NCBI GenBank assembly: GCA_026390135.1
Contig: JAPLGN010000022.1
Span: 1 to 64,000, forward strand
From: Campylobacterales bacterium
GTDB lineage: Bacteria > Campylobacterota > Campylobacteria > Campylobacterales > Sulfurimonadaceae
DNA: 64,000 nt
Reading direction: 5' to 3'
Part shown: positions 52,048 to 61,875 of the stretch, one piece after another
Position numbering within the stretch: position 1 is the stretch's first letter
Layout: each line of letters opens with the position of its first letter
Translations under genes and position numbers: made by a program
Notes under the pieces: model-generated
Told to the model about the DNA's origin: nothing
Database searches by the model: none
The model's input: the letters and a program-made list of their open reading frames with translations, nothing else

Positions 52048-52191
52048 TTAATTTGCAAGCTGTGCTTTGAGAGATTTGATTTTATCAATTTGTTTGACAG
52101 TAGCGACACGAAGCACTTTTTTTTGCTCATCGGTCAAATTTTTGATAGGCTTGGTGGTCTGTAGTTGATTATCACGAATAATATATAACAT
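52048..52191 (-). CDS. Small basic protein, 47 residues, function unknown
   Basis: An ATG-initiated frame of 47 codons begins MLYIIRDNQLQTTKPIKNL, then a lysine-rich helix (DEQKKVLRVATVKQIDKIKSL) and ends AQLAN. AAGGGG lies 9 nt upstream of the ATG, and a GGTATAAT promoter lies about 32 nt upstream. The same 17-nt promoter segment precedes the 54-residue gene at 52740. No known family is recognised. The promoter, ribosome-binding site and residue composition support a real gene. Confidence 0.6.
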   Translation of the reverse strand: MLYIIRDNQLQTTKPIKNLTDEQKKVLRVATVKQIDKIKSLKAQLAN

Positions 52192-52214
52192 TCTAAACCC
52201 CTTGCTTCTTGTTA

Positions 52215-52231
52215 ATTACTGAAATTATACC
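52215..52231 (-). promoter_or_regulatory. Promoter of the 47-residue gene (copy 1 of a shared 17-nt element)
   Basis: On the minus strand this reads GGTATAATTTCAGTAAT, an extended -10 element. An identical 17-nt copy lies at 52927-52943. Each -10 box is 31-32 nt from its ATG. Confidence 0.6.
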
Positions 52232-52249
52232 TAATAGCTTGGAGAGTAC

Positions 52250-52277
52250 TGGATACCGTGTCACGCACGGTATGACG
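52250..52277. repeat. Variant palindromic repeat with altered stem
   Basis: TGGATACCGTG-tcacg-CACGGTATGACG matches the outline TGGAT...ATGACG of the repeats at 33437 and 57602, but the stem is ATACCGTG/CACGGTAT rather than ATTCCCGC/GCGGGAAT. All stem changes are paired on both arms. It lies between the end of the GNAT frame and the promoter of the 47-residue gene, where it may also end transcription. Confidence 0.7.
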
Positions 52278-52288
52278 AAAATAAAAAA

Positions 52289-52741
52289 TTAAATTTTGAG
52301 AAAAAGATAACGCTGTTTGTCTCTATCGTTGTGCGGTTTGAATCCGAACTCCTTAGTATAAAATTCTTCGAGCTTATCATTGTCTGGAACAAGTGCAAGC
52401 CATCGCACTCCGACCTCTGAACTAATTTTTTTTGCCAATACGATTGCCAAATCGATGAGATAAGTAGAAATTTTGGTGTTGGCGAGTTCCTCAAATGCAC
52501 TGCCTCGATGTTCACTCGAAACAAACAGATAATCAATCTGAATCGTAGAGATGGAATCAACCCGTGAAGCGGATAAACCGATAAGCCCAGCCAAAGAATT
52601 ATCTAATTCAAGTGCATAGACGACGATAGAGCCTTTCTCGGCTGAAGAGGAGAGTTGCTTGATAAACTGGCGTTCTTGTTCGGTAGAGGTCTTTGTGAGG
52701 TAAGCAGTTGGTAGTTTGGTGGCTACGAACTTTCGAGGCTT
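52289..52741 (-). CDS. GNAT-family acetyltransferase, no start codon; readable through a +1 frameshift
   Basis: 150 codons encode a GNAT fold: KFVATKLPTAYL, SIVVYALELDNSLAGLIGLSAS, DYLFVSSEHRGSAFEEL near the acetyl-CoA loop, and WLALVPDNDKLEEFYTKEFGF. No ATG, GTG or CTG occurs in frame before a TTG at 52594, which is deep inside the fold. The frame joins the upstream 54-residue gene by a +1 shift at GAT-TTT-TAA, where tRNA-Phe can slip on a run of five T exactly at the stop codon. GNAT enzymes acetylate small molecules, proteins or aminoacyl-tRNA. This is a programmed frameshift, a point mutation or a sequencing error. Confidence 0.65.
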   Translation of the reverse strand, partial: KPRKFVATKLPTAYLTKTSTEQERQFIKQLSSSAEKGSIVVYALELDNSLAGLIGLSASRVDSISTIQIDYLFVSSEHRGSAFEELANTKISTYLIDLAIVLAKKISSEVGVRWLALVPDNDKLEEFYTKEFGFKPHNDRDKQRYLFLKI

Positions 52742-52904
52742 AAAAATCCCACACCACCTTGGCTGTTTTGATGATATTCATCGCTTTTTGAACAGCTTTA
52801 TCACCCTGAGGATTGTTTTCTACTGCCATAATGACAGCTTTAGGTAGTTTGCCACGAAAGTATGTTTTAACAACTTTACCGCTTTTGGTCATCTTAAATG
52901 CCAT
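52740..52904 (-). CDS. Small basic protein, 54 residues, possibly N-terminal part of the GNAT protein
   Basis: ATG-initiated, with GGGGAGA just upstream. It begins MAFKMTKSGKVVKTYFRGKL and ends IIKTAKVVWDF, with a TAA at a T-run. It is probably small and basic, with no membrane segment and no recognised family. It may be an independent protein encoded before the GNAT gene, as antitoxins are in two-gene GNAT modules, or the N-terminal part of a frameshifted fusion. It does not look like the ribbon-helix-helix antitoxins of known GNAT toxins. Confidence 0.6.
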   Translation of the reverse strand: MAFKMTKSGKVVKTYFRGKLPKAVIMAVENNPQGDKAVQKAMNIIKTAKVVWDF

Positions 52905-52926
52905 GGTCTCCCCTTTTTACTTTGTG

Positions 52927-52943
52927 ATTACTGAAATTATACC
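52927..52943 (-). promoter_or_regulatory. Promoter of the 54-residue/GNAT unit (copy 2 of the shared 17-nt element)
   Basis: Minus-strand GGTATAATTTCAGTAAT, identical to 52215-52231. A short inverted repeat, TTGATAC/GTATCAA, lies further upstream at 52979-52993. Confidence 0.6.
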
Positions 52944-53063
52944 CTAAATCCTCTCTAGTGCAATCTGATAGCTTCAAGAGCACTTGATACTGTATCAAGC
53001 TAAAAGTTTAACTGCCAAAACAAATACAATAATAGTTTTTGCAATTTATTCTGACGAAGAGAT

Positions 53064-53333
53064 TTAGGAAGATGTTTTTACGGTATCTCGTATCTCTTCA
53101 AGAAGCGCAGTTTGTTTAAGTGTTTCATCATATCGATCACGAGAAAGCAAAAGATTTTCTAAAACTACAATCACCAACAGTGCTACAAAGACAAAGAGGA
53201 AAGTAAAAAGTAAAGCGGTCACAAGACCGAGGAAAACGAAGGATTGAAACGTTACCCATGCACCAATAATCGCGAATGCCCAAGAAGCACCGCTAAGAAA
53301 ACTCAAAAGAGCATCGTGAGTATTGCGTTTCAT
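53064..53333 (-). CDS. Small membrane protein downstream of atpB
   Basis: 89 residues with two membrane helices (about 14-30 and 32-60) and a charged helical C-terminus. It begins 6 nt after atpB on the same strand and is likely co-translated. No family is recognised. The position recalls small accessory proteins of ATP synthase operons, but there is no sequence support for AtpI. Confidence 0.65.
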   Translation of the reverse strand: MKRNTHDALLSFLSGASWAFAIIGAWVTFQSFVFLGLVTALLFTFLFVFVALLVIVVLENLLLSRDRYDETLKQTALLEEIRDTVKTSS

Positions 53334-53339
53334 GAATTC

Positions 53340-54017
53340 TTAGTGGTCGTCGCTAAGAAGTACAGCACCGCCGAGGTAAACGTAAGTGAGCATCATGAAA
53401 ATAAACGCTTGCAAAAATGCCATAAAGGTCAAAAGTGCAAAAGGAATCATCGGTAAAGCCCACGGAGCGAGCATCAAAATGACCATCAAAAACATATCGT
53501 CCCCTTTAACGTTACCGAATAATCGGAAGCTAAGAGAGATAATACGAGAGATATGAGAAACGATTTCAATTGGGAACATCAACCATGCCAACCACCATAC
53601 AGGACCCATAAAGTGCTTGAAGTAAGTGATAAGACCGTTACGACGAATACCTTCGAAGTTATAGTACGTGAAAACAACCAATGCTAATGCAAGAGTGAAA
53701 TCCAAAAATGCACTCGGTGCTTCAAATCCTGGAATAACACCGATAACGTTTGCAATACCGACGAAAAGACCGATTGTTGCAACGAGAGGAAGATAACGAC
53801 GTGCTTCGGTTTTACCCATAACATCAGCGCCCATTGCCAATACACCACCCAAATACGCTTCCATAACGTTTTGACATCCTGTTGGGACAAGACGCATATT
53901 GGTCGTTGCCATTTTTGCAATAAATAGAACAATTGCAGCTGCAAGAAGCATGTGTGTAAGATAAACGAAAGAATGTTCGTGGCTTAAAAGCCCGAAGAAA
54001 GTAAACAACTCGCCCAT
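53340..54017 (-). CDS. atpB: F0F1 ATP synthase subunit a
   Basis: 225 residues with five to six membrane helices. The essential arginine is in SLSFRLFGN, and the C-terminal half has [10 protein letters not shown] and [19 protein letters not shown]. Subunit a forms the proton half-channels facing the c-ring. Other ATP synthase genes are not nearby, as in many Campylobacterota, where atpB is separate. AAAGGA precedes the ATG. Confidence 0.96.
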   Translation of the reverse strand: MGELFTFFGLLSHEHSFVYLTHMLLAAAIVLFIAKMATTNMRLVPTGCQNVMEAYLGGVLAMGADVMGKTEARRYLPLVATIGLFVGIANVIGVIPGFEAPSAFLDFTLALALVVFTYYNFEGIRRNGLITYFKHFMGPVWWLAWLMFPIEIVSHISRIISLSFRLFGNVKGDDMFLMVILMLAPWALPMIPFALLTFMAFLQAFIFMMLTYVYLGGAVLLSDDH

Positions 54018-54237
54018 GTGGTGTGTTCCTTTTATGTAAATAATTAGCGGGATTTTACCGTTTTTGAGATTAAATTCCTATAAACTCAAACGATACAATG
54101 AACGATTTGCGCTCATAATATCATCATTTATGGAAAGATATAAGAATTTAGGTGTCTAAAATTGCTCATTTTTACGCAAAAGTTTTACAAAACCTATTAA
54201 GAACAACTAAAAAAGAATGGGATCACTTTAATAAGTA

Positions 54238-54269
54238 GTAAAAACGCGCCACCACAGCAAATGCTGGGG
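54238..54269 (-). terminator. Terminator-like hairpin after the cytochrome c gene
   Basis: On the minus strand CCCCAGCA pairs with TGCTGTGG around a TT-rich loop (one mismatch), and GCGCGTTTTTAC follows. It lies 13 nt after the stop of the cytochrome gene. The rest of the 264-nt gap holds the atpB upstream region, with nothing else recognised. Confidence 0.55.
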
Positions 54270-54281
54270 ACTAAAAAGAAA

Positions 54282-54704
54282 TTATTTAGTACTAGAACCA
54301 AAAGTTGTGTAGATATAGTCAGCCATTTTTTCGTCGCTAATTTTACCTTCACGTTCTTCAACATGTTTAAGATTTTTTTGCATTATAGAATGAGCAGACT
54401 TACTGTCAAAATCTTTATTTCTCAAGTCTTTCAATTTTAGCAGTAAATCTTCTTGGCTCATAGTTGTCAATGGTGGACCGTAAATGTTTTCTTTTTCCTG
54501 TGAAGAAATACCCTGTTCTGCAGCCTCTTTCGCCGTTGTTCCCGATTGCTCTTTGAGTTTTGGAACACCGTTCGCTTTTAAGCCATGACAGTTAGCACAA
54601 CGATTTTTATAAATCATACTGGGTGTCTCTAATATTTTTGCGTCACAGTAACTCGACATTAATAAAGATACAAAACCAACTATTAGTAATCCACGTGCTT
54701 TCAT
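54282..54704 (-). CDS. Monohaem cytochrome c, periplasmic
   Basis: 140 residues with a signal peptide (about 1-22) and one CxxCH haem motif in RCANCHGL; a methionine in LTTMSQED or SIMQKN may be the sixth ligand. The size and layout are those of a class I cytochrome c. It carries electrons in the periplasm, partner unknown. The ATG at 54704 follows GGAGG; an open frame to 54743 is upstream of the ribosome-binding site. Confidence 0.88.
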   Translation of the reverse strand: MKARGLLIVGFVSLLMSSYCDAKILETPSMIYKNRCANCHGLKANGVPKLKEQSGTTAKEAAEQGISSQEKENIYGPPLTTMSQEDLLLKLKDLRNKDFDSKSAHSIMQKNLKHVEEREGKISDEKMADYIYTTFGSSTK

Positions 54705-54790
54705 TATAAACCTCCAAATTGACATTAAAAGATTATAGTCCAATTTTATGAGAAAAAACTGAATTAATTAATTCAAGGGGTTCTTTATTC

Positions 54791-55618
54791 TTATAAACTC
54801 AAATGACAAAGTTCTTTTTTTGCCTTTTGAATATCGTTTTCAATTGCTTTTTTGAGAAGTTCCAATGAATCAAATTTTTGGTTTTTTCGTAAAAATTTTA
54901 CAAAACTGATCGATGCTGTCGTATATACTCCGATCGTTTCTCCTAAAACATGGATTTCGATAGCATAACGCCCGTCCGTGGTTACTCTGTGTCCGATAAA
55001 AACAACACACGGATGAAAATGTTCTTCCTCATCAAGTCTGACCAATGCCGCATAAACTCCTTCATACGGGAGTAAAAATCCGGGGCATTCGAGATTAATC
55101 GTCGGGACAAGGTCCGTTTTACCAATCCCCTGCCCTTTGATAGCCGAGCCTTTTATCTGATAGTTATGTCCTAAAAAACGGTTCGCTCCGCTAATATCAC
55201 CGATTTGTATTTTGGCACGGATTTTGTGCGAATGAACCGAATCGTCCTCAATGCAAACCTGCTGAACCACTTTTACTTCACCACCAAACAGTTCACCCAA
55301 ATTAGCATGAGAATAACGGCGATTTTTCCCAAAATGAAAATCGTATCCCACTACAATTTTTTTCAAATGGGGAAAGCGCTCTTGAAGCATGGCGACAAAT
55401 TCTTCCCCTTCTAAATGGCGAATATCCTCCAGTGAATAATAGACAATCGGATAATGCGAGTAGTGCTCTCGCTCGCTTGCTGGAGTTAAATTCGCATATC
55501 CTGTTTCGATAACAACAATTGCACCATGAGCGCCTAATTCGCCAAAAAGCGACTGATGCCCGACATGCATCCCATCAAAGCCGCCGATGGCAATAGAGTC
55601 AACCTTTGATAAACCCAT
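54791..55618 (-). CDS. ribF: Bifunctional riboflavin kinase / FAD synthetase
   Basis: 275 residues. The N-terminal nucleotidyltransferase has GGFDGMHVGHQSLF and VVGYDFHFGKNRRYSHANL. The C-terminal flavokinase has KGQGIGKTDLVPTINLE, typical of the family GxGxG...PTAN motif. It makes FMN and FAD. Somewhat shorter than the usual 305. It overlaps tlyA by 20 nt on the same strand. Confidence 0.94.
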   Translation of the reverse strand: MGLSKVDSIAIGGFDGMHVGHQSLFGELGAHGAIVVIETGYANLTPASEREHYSHYPIVYYSLEDIRHLEGEEFVAMLQERFPHLKKIVVGYDFHFGKNRRYSHANLGELFGGEVKVVQQVCIEDDSVHSHKIRAKIQIGDISGANRFLGHNYQIKGSAIKGQGIGKTDLVPTINLECPGFLLPYEGVYAALVRLDEEEHFHPCVVFIGHRVTTDGRYAIEIHVLGETIGVYTTASISFVKFLRKNQKFDSLELLKKAIENDIQKAKKELCHLSL

Positions 55619-56315
55619 AGCACGTCTCCTGATTTCCTTCTTTACCCGCTATGTGTGCTACTTCTTTAGCCACTAATTTCCATCCTATCAAAGCACAGGC
55701 ATCCTCAAAACGGATCATTGCTTTACCGATTGCACTGTTATCTTTCACCACACCATTTTTATCACGCTTAACTTCGCGTCCTACTTGAAACTGAGGTTTA
55801 AAAAGAACGACAATATAGTTGGATGATAAAGCATTGATGGACTCTAAAATCAGTTCTAACGGTATAAATGCGACATCGCACGTTACTATTTCATAGGTTT
55901 TTTCTCTCGAAAATTGACGAATATCCGTATTTTCATAAACCGTTACGCGTGAATCACTTCGTAAGCTCGGATGTAACTGATCGCTTCCCACATCCACACA
56001 CGTAACACTTTGGACACCCTCTTCCAAAAGTATTTGAGTAAATCCGCCCGTACTGGAACCTATATCCAGAGCATTAAGCCCTTTTAAATTCCACTCGGTA
56101 AAGGGGAGAAAGCCTTTGAGTTTAATCGCTGCACGACTCACGTATTGAGCGACATCTGAAAGCTCTATTTTCATAGTATCATCGGCTTCATACGATACTT
56201 TATCAATAATTTTTCCATCCACACTCACGGCGTGCTCTTTTATCAACTGTTGCGCTTTGTTGCGGCTTTCCACAAAGCCTAATTCTACCAAATAACTATC
56301 AAGTCGCATATTCAT
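55599..56315 (-). CDS. tlyA: TlyA-family rRNA 2'-O-methyltransferase
   Basis: 238 residues: N-terminal S4 RNA-binding domain (about 3-60; MRLDSYLVELGFVESRNKAQQLI) and a FtsJ-like methyltransferase (about 75-238; LDIGSSTGGFTQILLEEGV, VDVGSDQLHPSLRSD and KPQFQVGR). By family it methylates 23S and sometimes 16S rRNA ribose; the old name haemolysin is historical. An alternative start is the third codon (56309). Confidence 0.93.
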   Translation of the reverse strand: MNMRLDSYLVELGFVESRNKAQQLIKEHAVSVDGKIIDKVSYEADDTMKIELSDVAQYVSRAAIKLKGFLPFTEWNLKGLNALDIGSSTGGFTQILLEEGVQSVTCVDVGSDQLHPSLRSDSRVTVYENTDIRQFSREKTYEIVTCDVAFIPLELILESINALSSNYIVVLFKPQFQVGREVKRDKNGVVKDNSAIGKAMIRFEDACALIGWKLVAKEVAHIAGKEGNQETCYGFIKG

Positions 56316-56399
56316 CCATTCTATTCTAATGCGTTATGGTGACATAACTTTGTTTAGGATACCATTGCGCCAAAGTTTTAGGAGTACAAGGAGCATATT

Positions 56400-59606
<3,207 letters not shown>

Positions 59607-59702
59607 TTAAACTCTCATAATTGTAATCATTTGTATTTGATTTATGATTTTACGCAAAAATAGATACATTCCTTCTAAGAAGAGCAGAAATGAGGTCTTT
59701 AA

Positions 59703-60233
59703 CTACACTAATTCATCATTAATGAAAGTTTCAAGGGCTTCAAGCCATTCCAATGCAACTGATACTGGAAATATTTTGTGCGAAAGTTCTATATTGTCCA
59801 TAGATATATCCATATATATTTTTCCCCATTTAAGAGGCAGTAACGTCTTATCGAATTTACAAAATTCAATGAAAAAATTATGGTTAACAGCATTTCGCAA
59901 TATTCGAATAACATGAAACCAAGGTTGATTTTGTAAGTTTTGATAATTGTTAGTCTTTTTACAATAATCACGTGTTAGTTCATAGCATTCCGAAACAGCA
60001 GATCGTACAGCCATCAAATGAAGCTGTTCGGTGGTGTGAATCAGTTTATCTGTATTTTCTAAAAGTTCAAGTGATTTTGTAAACCCGGGATTTCTAGTAG
60101 TTTCCTCACCAATTACATCATGAAAAATTTTTAACAAATCATTTTTACGAGCTAATACACGTAGAATATTGACTAATCGGATATTTTCAGCATGTGCTTC
60201 TATAACCCCTGATAATTCGCTTTTTTTAATCAT
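59703..60233 (-). CDS. HEPN-like helical protein, function unknown
   Basis: 176 residues, all alpha-helical. An Rx4H motif (RNAVNH in ILRNAVNHNFF) follows the HEPN RNase pattern RNx3H. Beyond this the family is not recognised and no nucleotidyltransferase partner lies nearby. It could be a stand-alone HEPN protein of a stress or defence system, or the motif could be chance in a helical protein. AAAGG precedes the ATG. Confidence 0.6.
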   Translation of the reverse strand: MIKKSELSGVIEAHAENIRLVNILRVLARKNDLLKIFHDVIGEETTRNPGFTKSLELLENTDKLIHTTEQLHLMAVRSAVSECYELTRDYCKKTNNYQNLQNQPWFHVIRILRNAVNHNFFIEFCKFDKTLLPLKWGKIYMDISMDNIELSHKIFPVSVALEWLEALETFINDELV

Positions 60234-60278
60234 CTAAAATACCTTTTTTAGTAAAAAAAGCAAAGAAACAATTTTTGT

Positions 60279-60728
60279 TTATCTTCCAATTAATTGACAA
60301 TTTTGTTTAGTATATTGTCCCTCCGCCAATATCTTTTGTACATCTTTATCATTGATTTTATCACCTGATTTTATTATATTTTTTAGTGCAGAATCAACAG
60401 CTTTTTCAAGTATCCGTCCCAATGCAAAATCAGCAGTTGGCCCTTGAATATGCATCAACAGTCCCATTGGTACTTTATTATATAAATCTTCACTTTTAAT
60501 TTTGTTTTCTTTCAAAGCATTCATAAATACAATACCTTGAGTATAACCATAATTGAATAATCGTTCTTGTTCTTTTGAATTACCATACTCAGCTAAAACG
60601 GAACATTCAAATGCACTCCATGTTTTACTTCCCATTAAAGCATATTCAGATGAGCTTGCAGCAAAAACATCTGTTCCACTTATTAAAGCCACAATACTAC
60701 ATACAACTAAATTTTTAATTCCTCGCAT
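60279..60728 (-). CDS. Exported hypothetical protein
   Basis: 149 residues with a signal peptide ending near DVFA, followed by a helical domain with two cysteines (C42 and C144) that could pair in the periplasm. No known family is recognised. GGAG lies before the ATG. A pair of palindromic repeats stands just upstream. Confidence 0.7.
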   Translation of the reverse strand: MRGIKNLVVCSIVALISGTDVFAASSSEYALMGSKTWSAFECSVLAEYGNSKEQERLFNYGYTQGIVFMNALKENKIKSEDLYNKVPMGLLMHIQGPTADFALGRILEKAVDSALKNIIKSGDKINDKDVQKILAEGQYTKQNCQLIGR

Positions 60729-60748
60729 CTTTTCTCCTCAAATTATTT

Positions 60749-60819
60749 CTCGCTCCCAAACTCCAGCTTGGGAGTGGATATGTTAGTCTACATTCCCAAC
60801 GAGGACGTTGGGAACGAGG
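60749..60819. repeat. Inverted pair of TCCCAA-type palindromic repeats
   Basis: CTCGCTCCCAA-actccag-CTTGGGAGTG at 60749-60776 and its inverted relative CATTCCCAACGAGGACGTTGGGAACGAGG at 60791-60819 form two hairpins facing opposite ways, 14 nt apart. This is a different family from those at 33437 and 49863. Confidence 0.8.
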
Positions 60820-60860
60820 GAAGATTGTACTATGAAACAAAAGAAATTACAAGAAGATAC

Positions 60861-60887
60861 CCTTCGACTAGCTCAGGGCGAACGGGG
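60861..60887. repeat. CCCTTCG-type palindromic repeat
   Basis: CCCTTCGACTAGCTCAGGGCGAACGGG contains CCCT/AGGG and CGTT-like arms and matches a palindromic repeat common in bacterial genomes. It lies 5 nt after the end of the Sel1 gene. Confidence 0.75.
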
Positions 60888-60892
60888 TAAAA

Positions 60893-61840
60893 TTATTTCA
60901 TTGTCTCATCAATCAATTCCCACAGTTTCTCAGGATCTTGTGCAAGTGCTTTTGCTTGATCGAGTTTGGATTCGGTAAGAGATTTTGCGATGGTGTCTTG
61001 TATATCCAATGCCGTTTCATTTCCGCTCATCACTGCCATTTCAAGCAATCCATAAGCGATAATCTCATTTTTTAAACCATTTTGCCCAAGCCCGTACATA
61101 AGCCCCAGATTGGTAAGGGCTGAAGCTTCGCCTTGTTGGGCTGCTTTACGATACCAAGCAATTGCCTCGTTGATCTCATTTTTAGCTTCACACGTCATCC
61201 CGATGTACGTCTGTGCAGGGGCAAATCCATTGTCTGCCGATTTTTGGTACAAAGTCATCGCCATCTTTTCATTTTTAGGAATTCCAAGCCCCTCAAAAAA
61301 CATTGCACCAAGACTTGCTTGTGCGGGAGCGTGATTTTTTTGGGCTGCTTCATTGAAGCATCTGAATGCCTCATGATGATTTTTTAAAACCCCGTGCCCT
61401 AGGTTGTACATCATTCCTAGATTAAACTGTGCATCCGCTTCTCCCTGTTGAGCCGCCTTGCGATACCAAAACAGTGATTGCGCACAATCTTGTTCGATCC
61501 CTTTACCTTTTTCATACATCCACCCTAAGCTGTTTTGGGCATATACGTTTCCATTCTCTGCCGCTTTTTTATACCAATGAAATGCCTGAACATCATCGCG
61601 TACAACACCATGCCCGTATTCATATATTTCACCTAAAATACTCTGAGACTCAGGATTCTCTTGGTTTGCCGATTTCGTATACCAATAGAGTGCTTTTTCA
61701 TCATTTTTCTCTACATACGATCCAAAATGATACATTTTAGCCAGTTTATTTTGGGCATTTGCATCACCGTTTTCTGCCAATTTTGTAATTTTCTTAAAAT
61801 TAAACGCATGAAGCAAAGGTCGAAGAAGCGCTTTAAACAC
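60893..61840 (-). CDS. Sel1-repeat (TPR-like) protein
   Basis: 315 residues composed of about seven Sel1 repeats of 36 residues, for example AQNKLAKMYHFGSYVEKNDEKALYW and AQFNLGMMYNLGHGVLKN. Such repeats form solenoids that bind proteins. There is no signal peptide, although the first residues are hydrophobic and basic. Start is GTG at 61840 with AAGG upstream. Function unknown. It lies 35 nt before the end of mutS2 on the same strand. Confidence 0.9.
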   Translation of the reverse strand: MFKALLRPLLHAFNFKKITKLAENGDANAQNKLAKMYHFGSYVEKNDEKALYWYTKSANQENPESQSILGEIYEYGHGVVRDDVQAFHWYKKAAENGNVYAQNSLGWMYEKGKGIEQDCAQSLFWYRKAAQQGEADAQFNLGMMYNLGHGVLKNHHEAFRCFNEAAQKNHAPAQASLGAMFFEGLGIPKNEKMAMTLYQKSADNGFAPAQTYIGMTCEAKNEINEAIAWYRKAAQQGEASALTNLGLMYGLGQNGLKNEIIAYGLLEMAVMSGNETALDIQDTIAKSLTESKLDQAKALAQDPEKLWELIDETMK

Positions 61841-61875
61841 AAAAAACCTTTTTTTCTAAAATTTCTATTATTCTA

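Noticed and set aside
52261-52560. 99-codon minus-strand frame overlapping the GNAT gene
   Set aside because: Out of frame with the recognisable GNAT motifs and without a ribosome-binding site.
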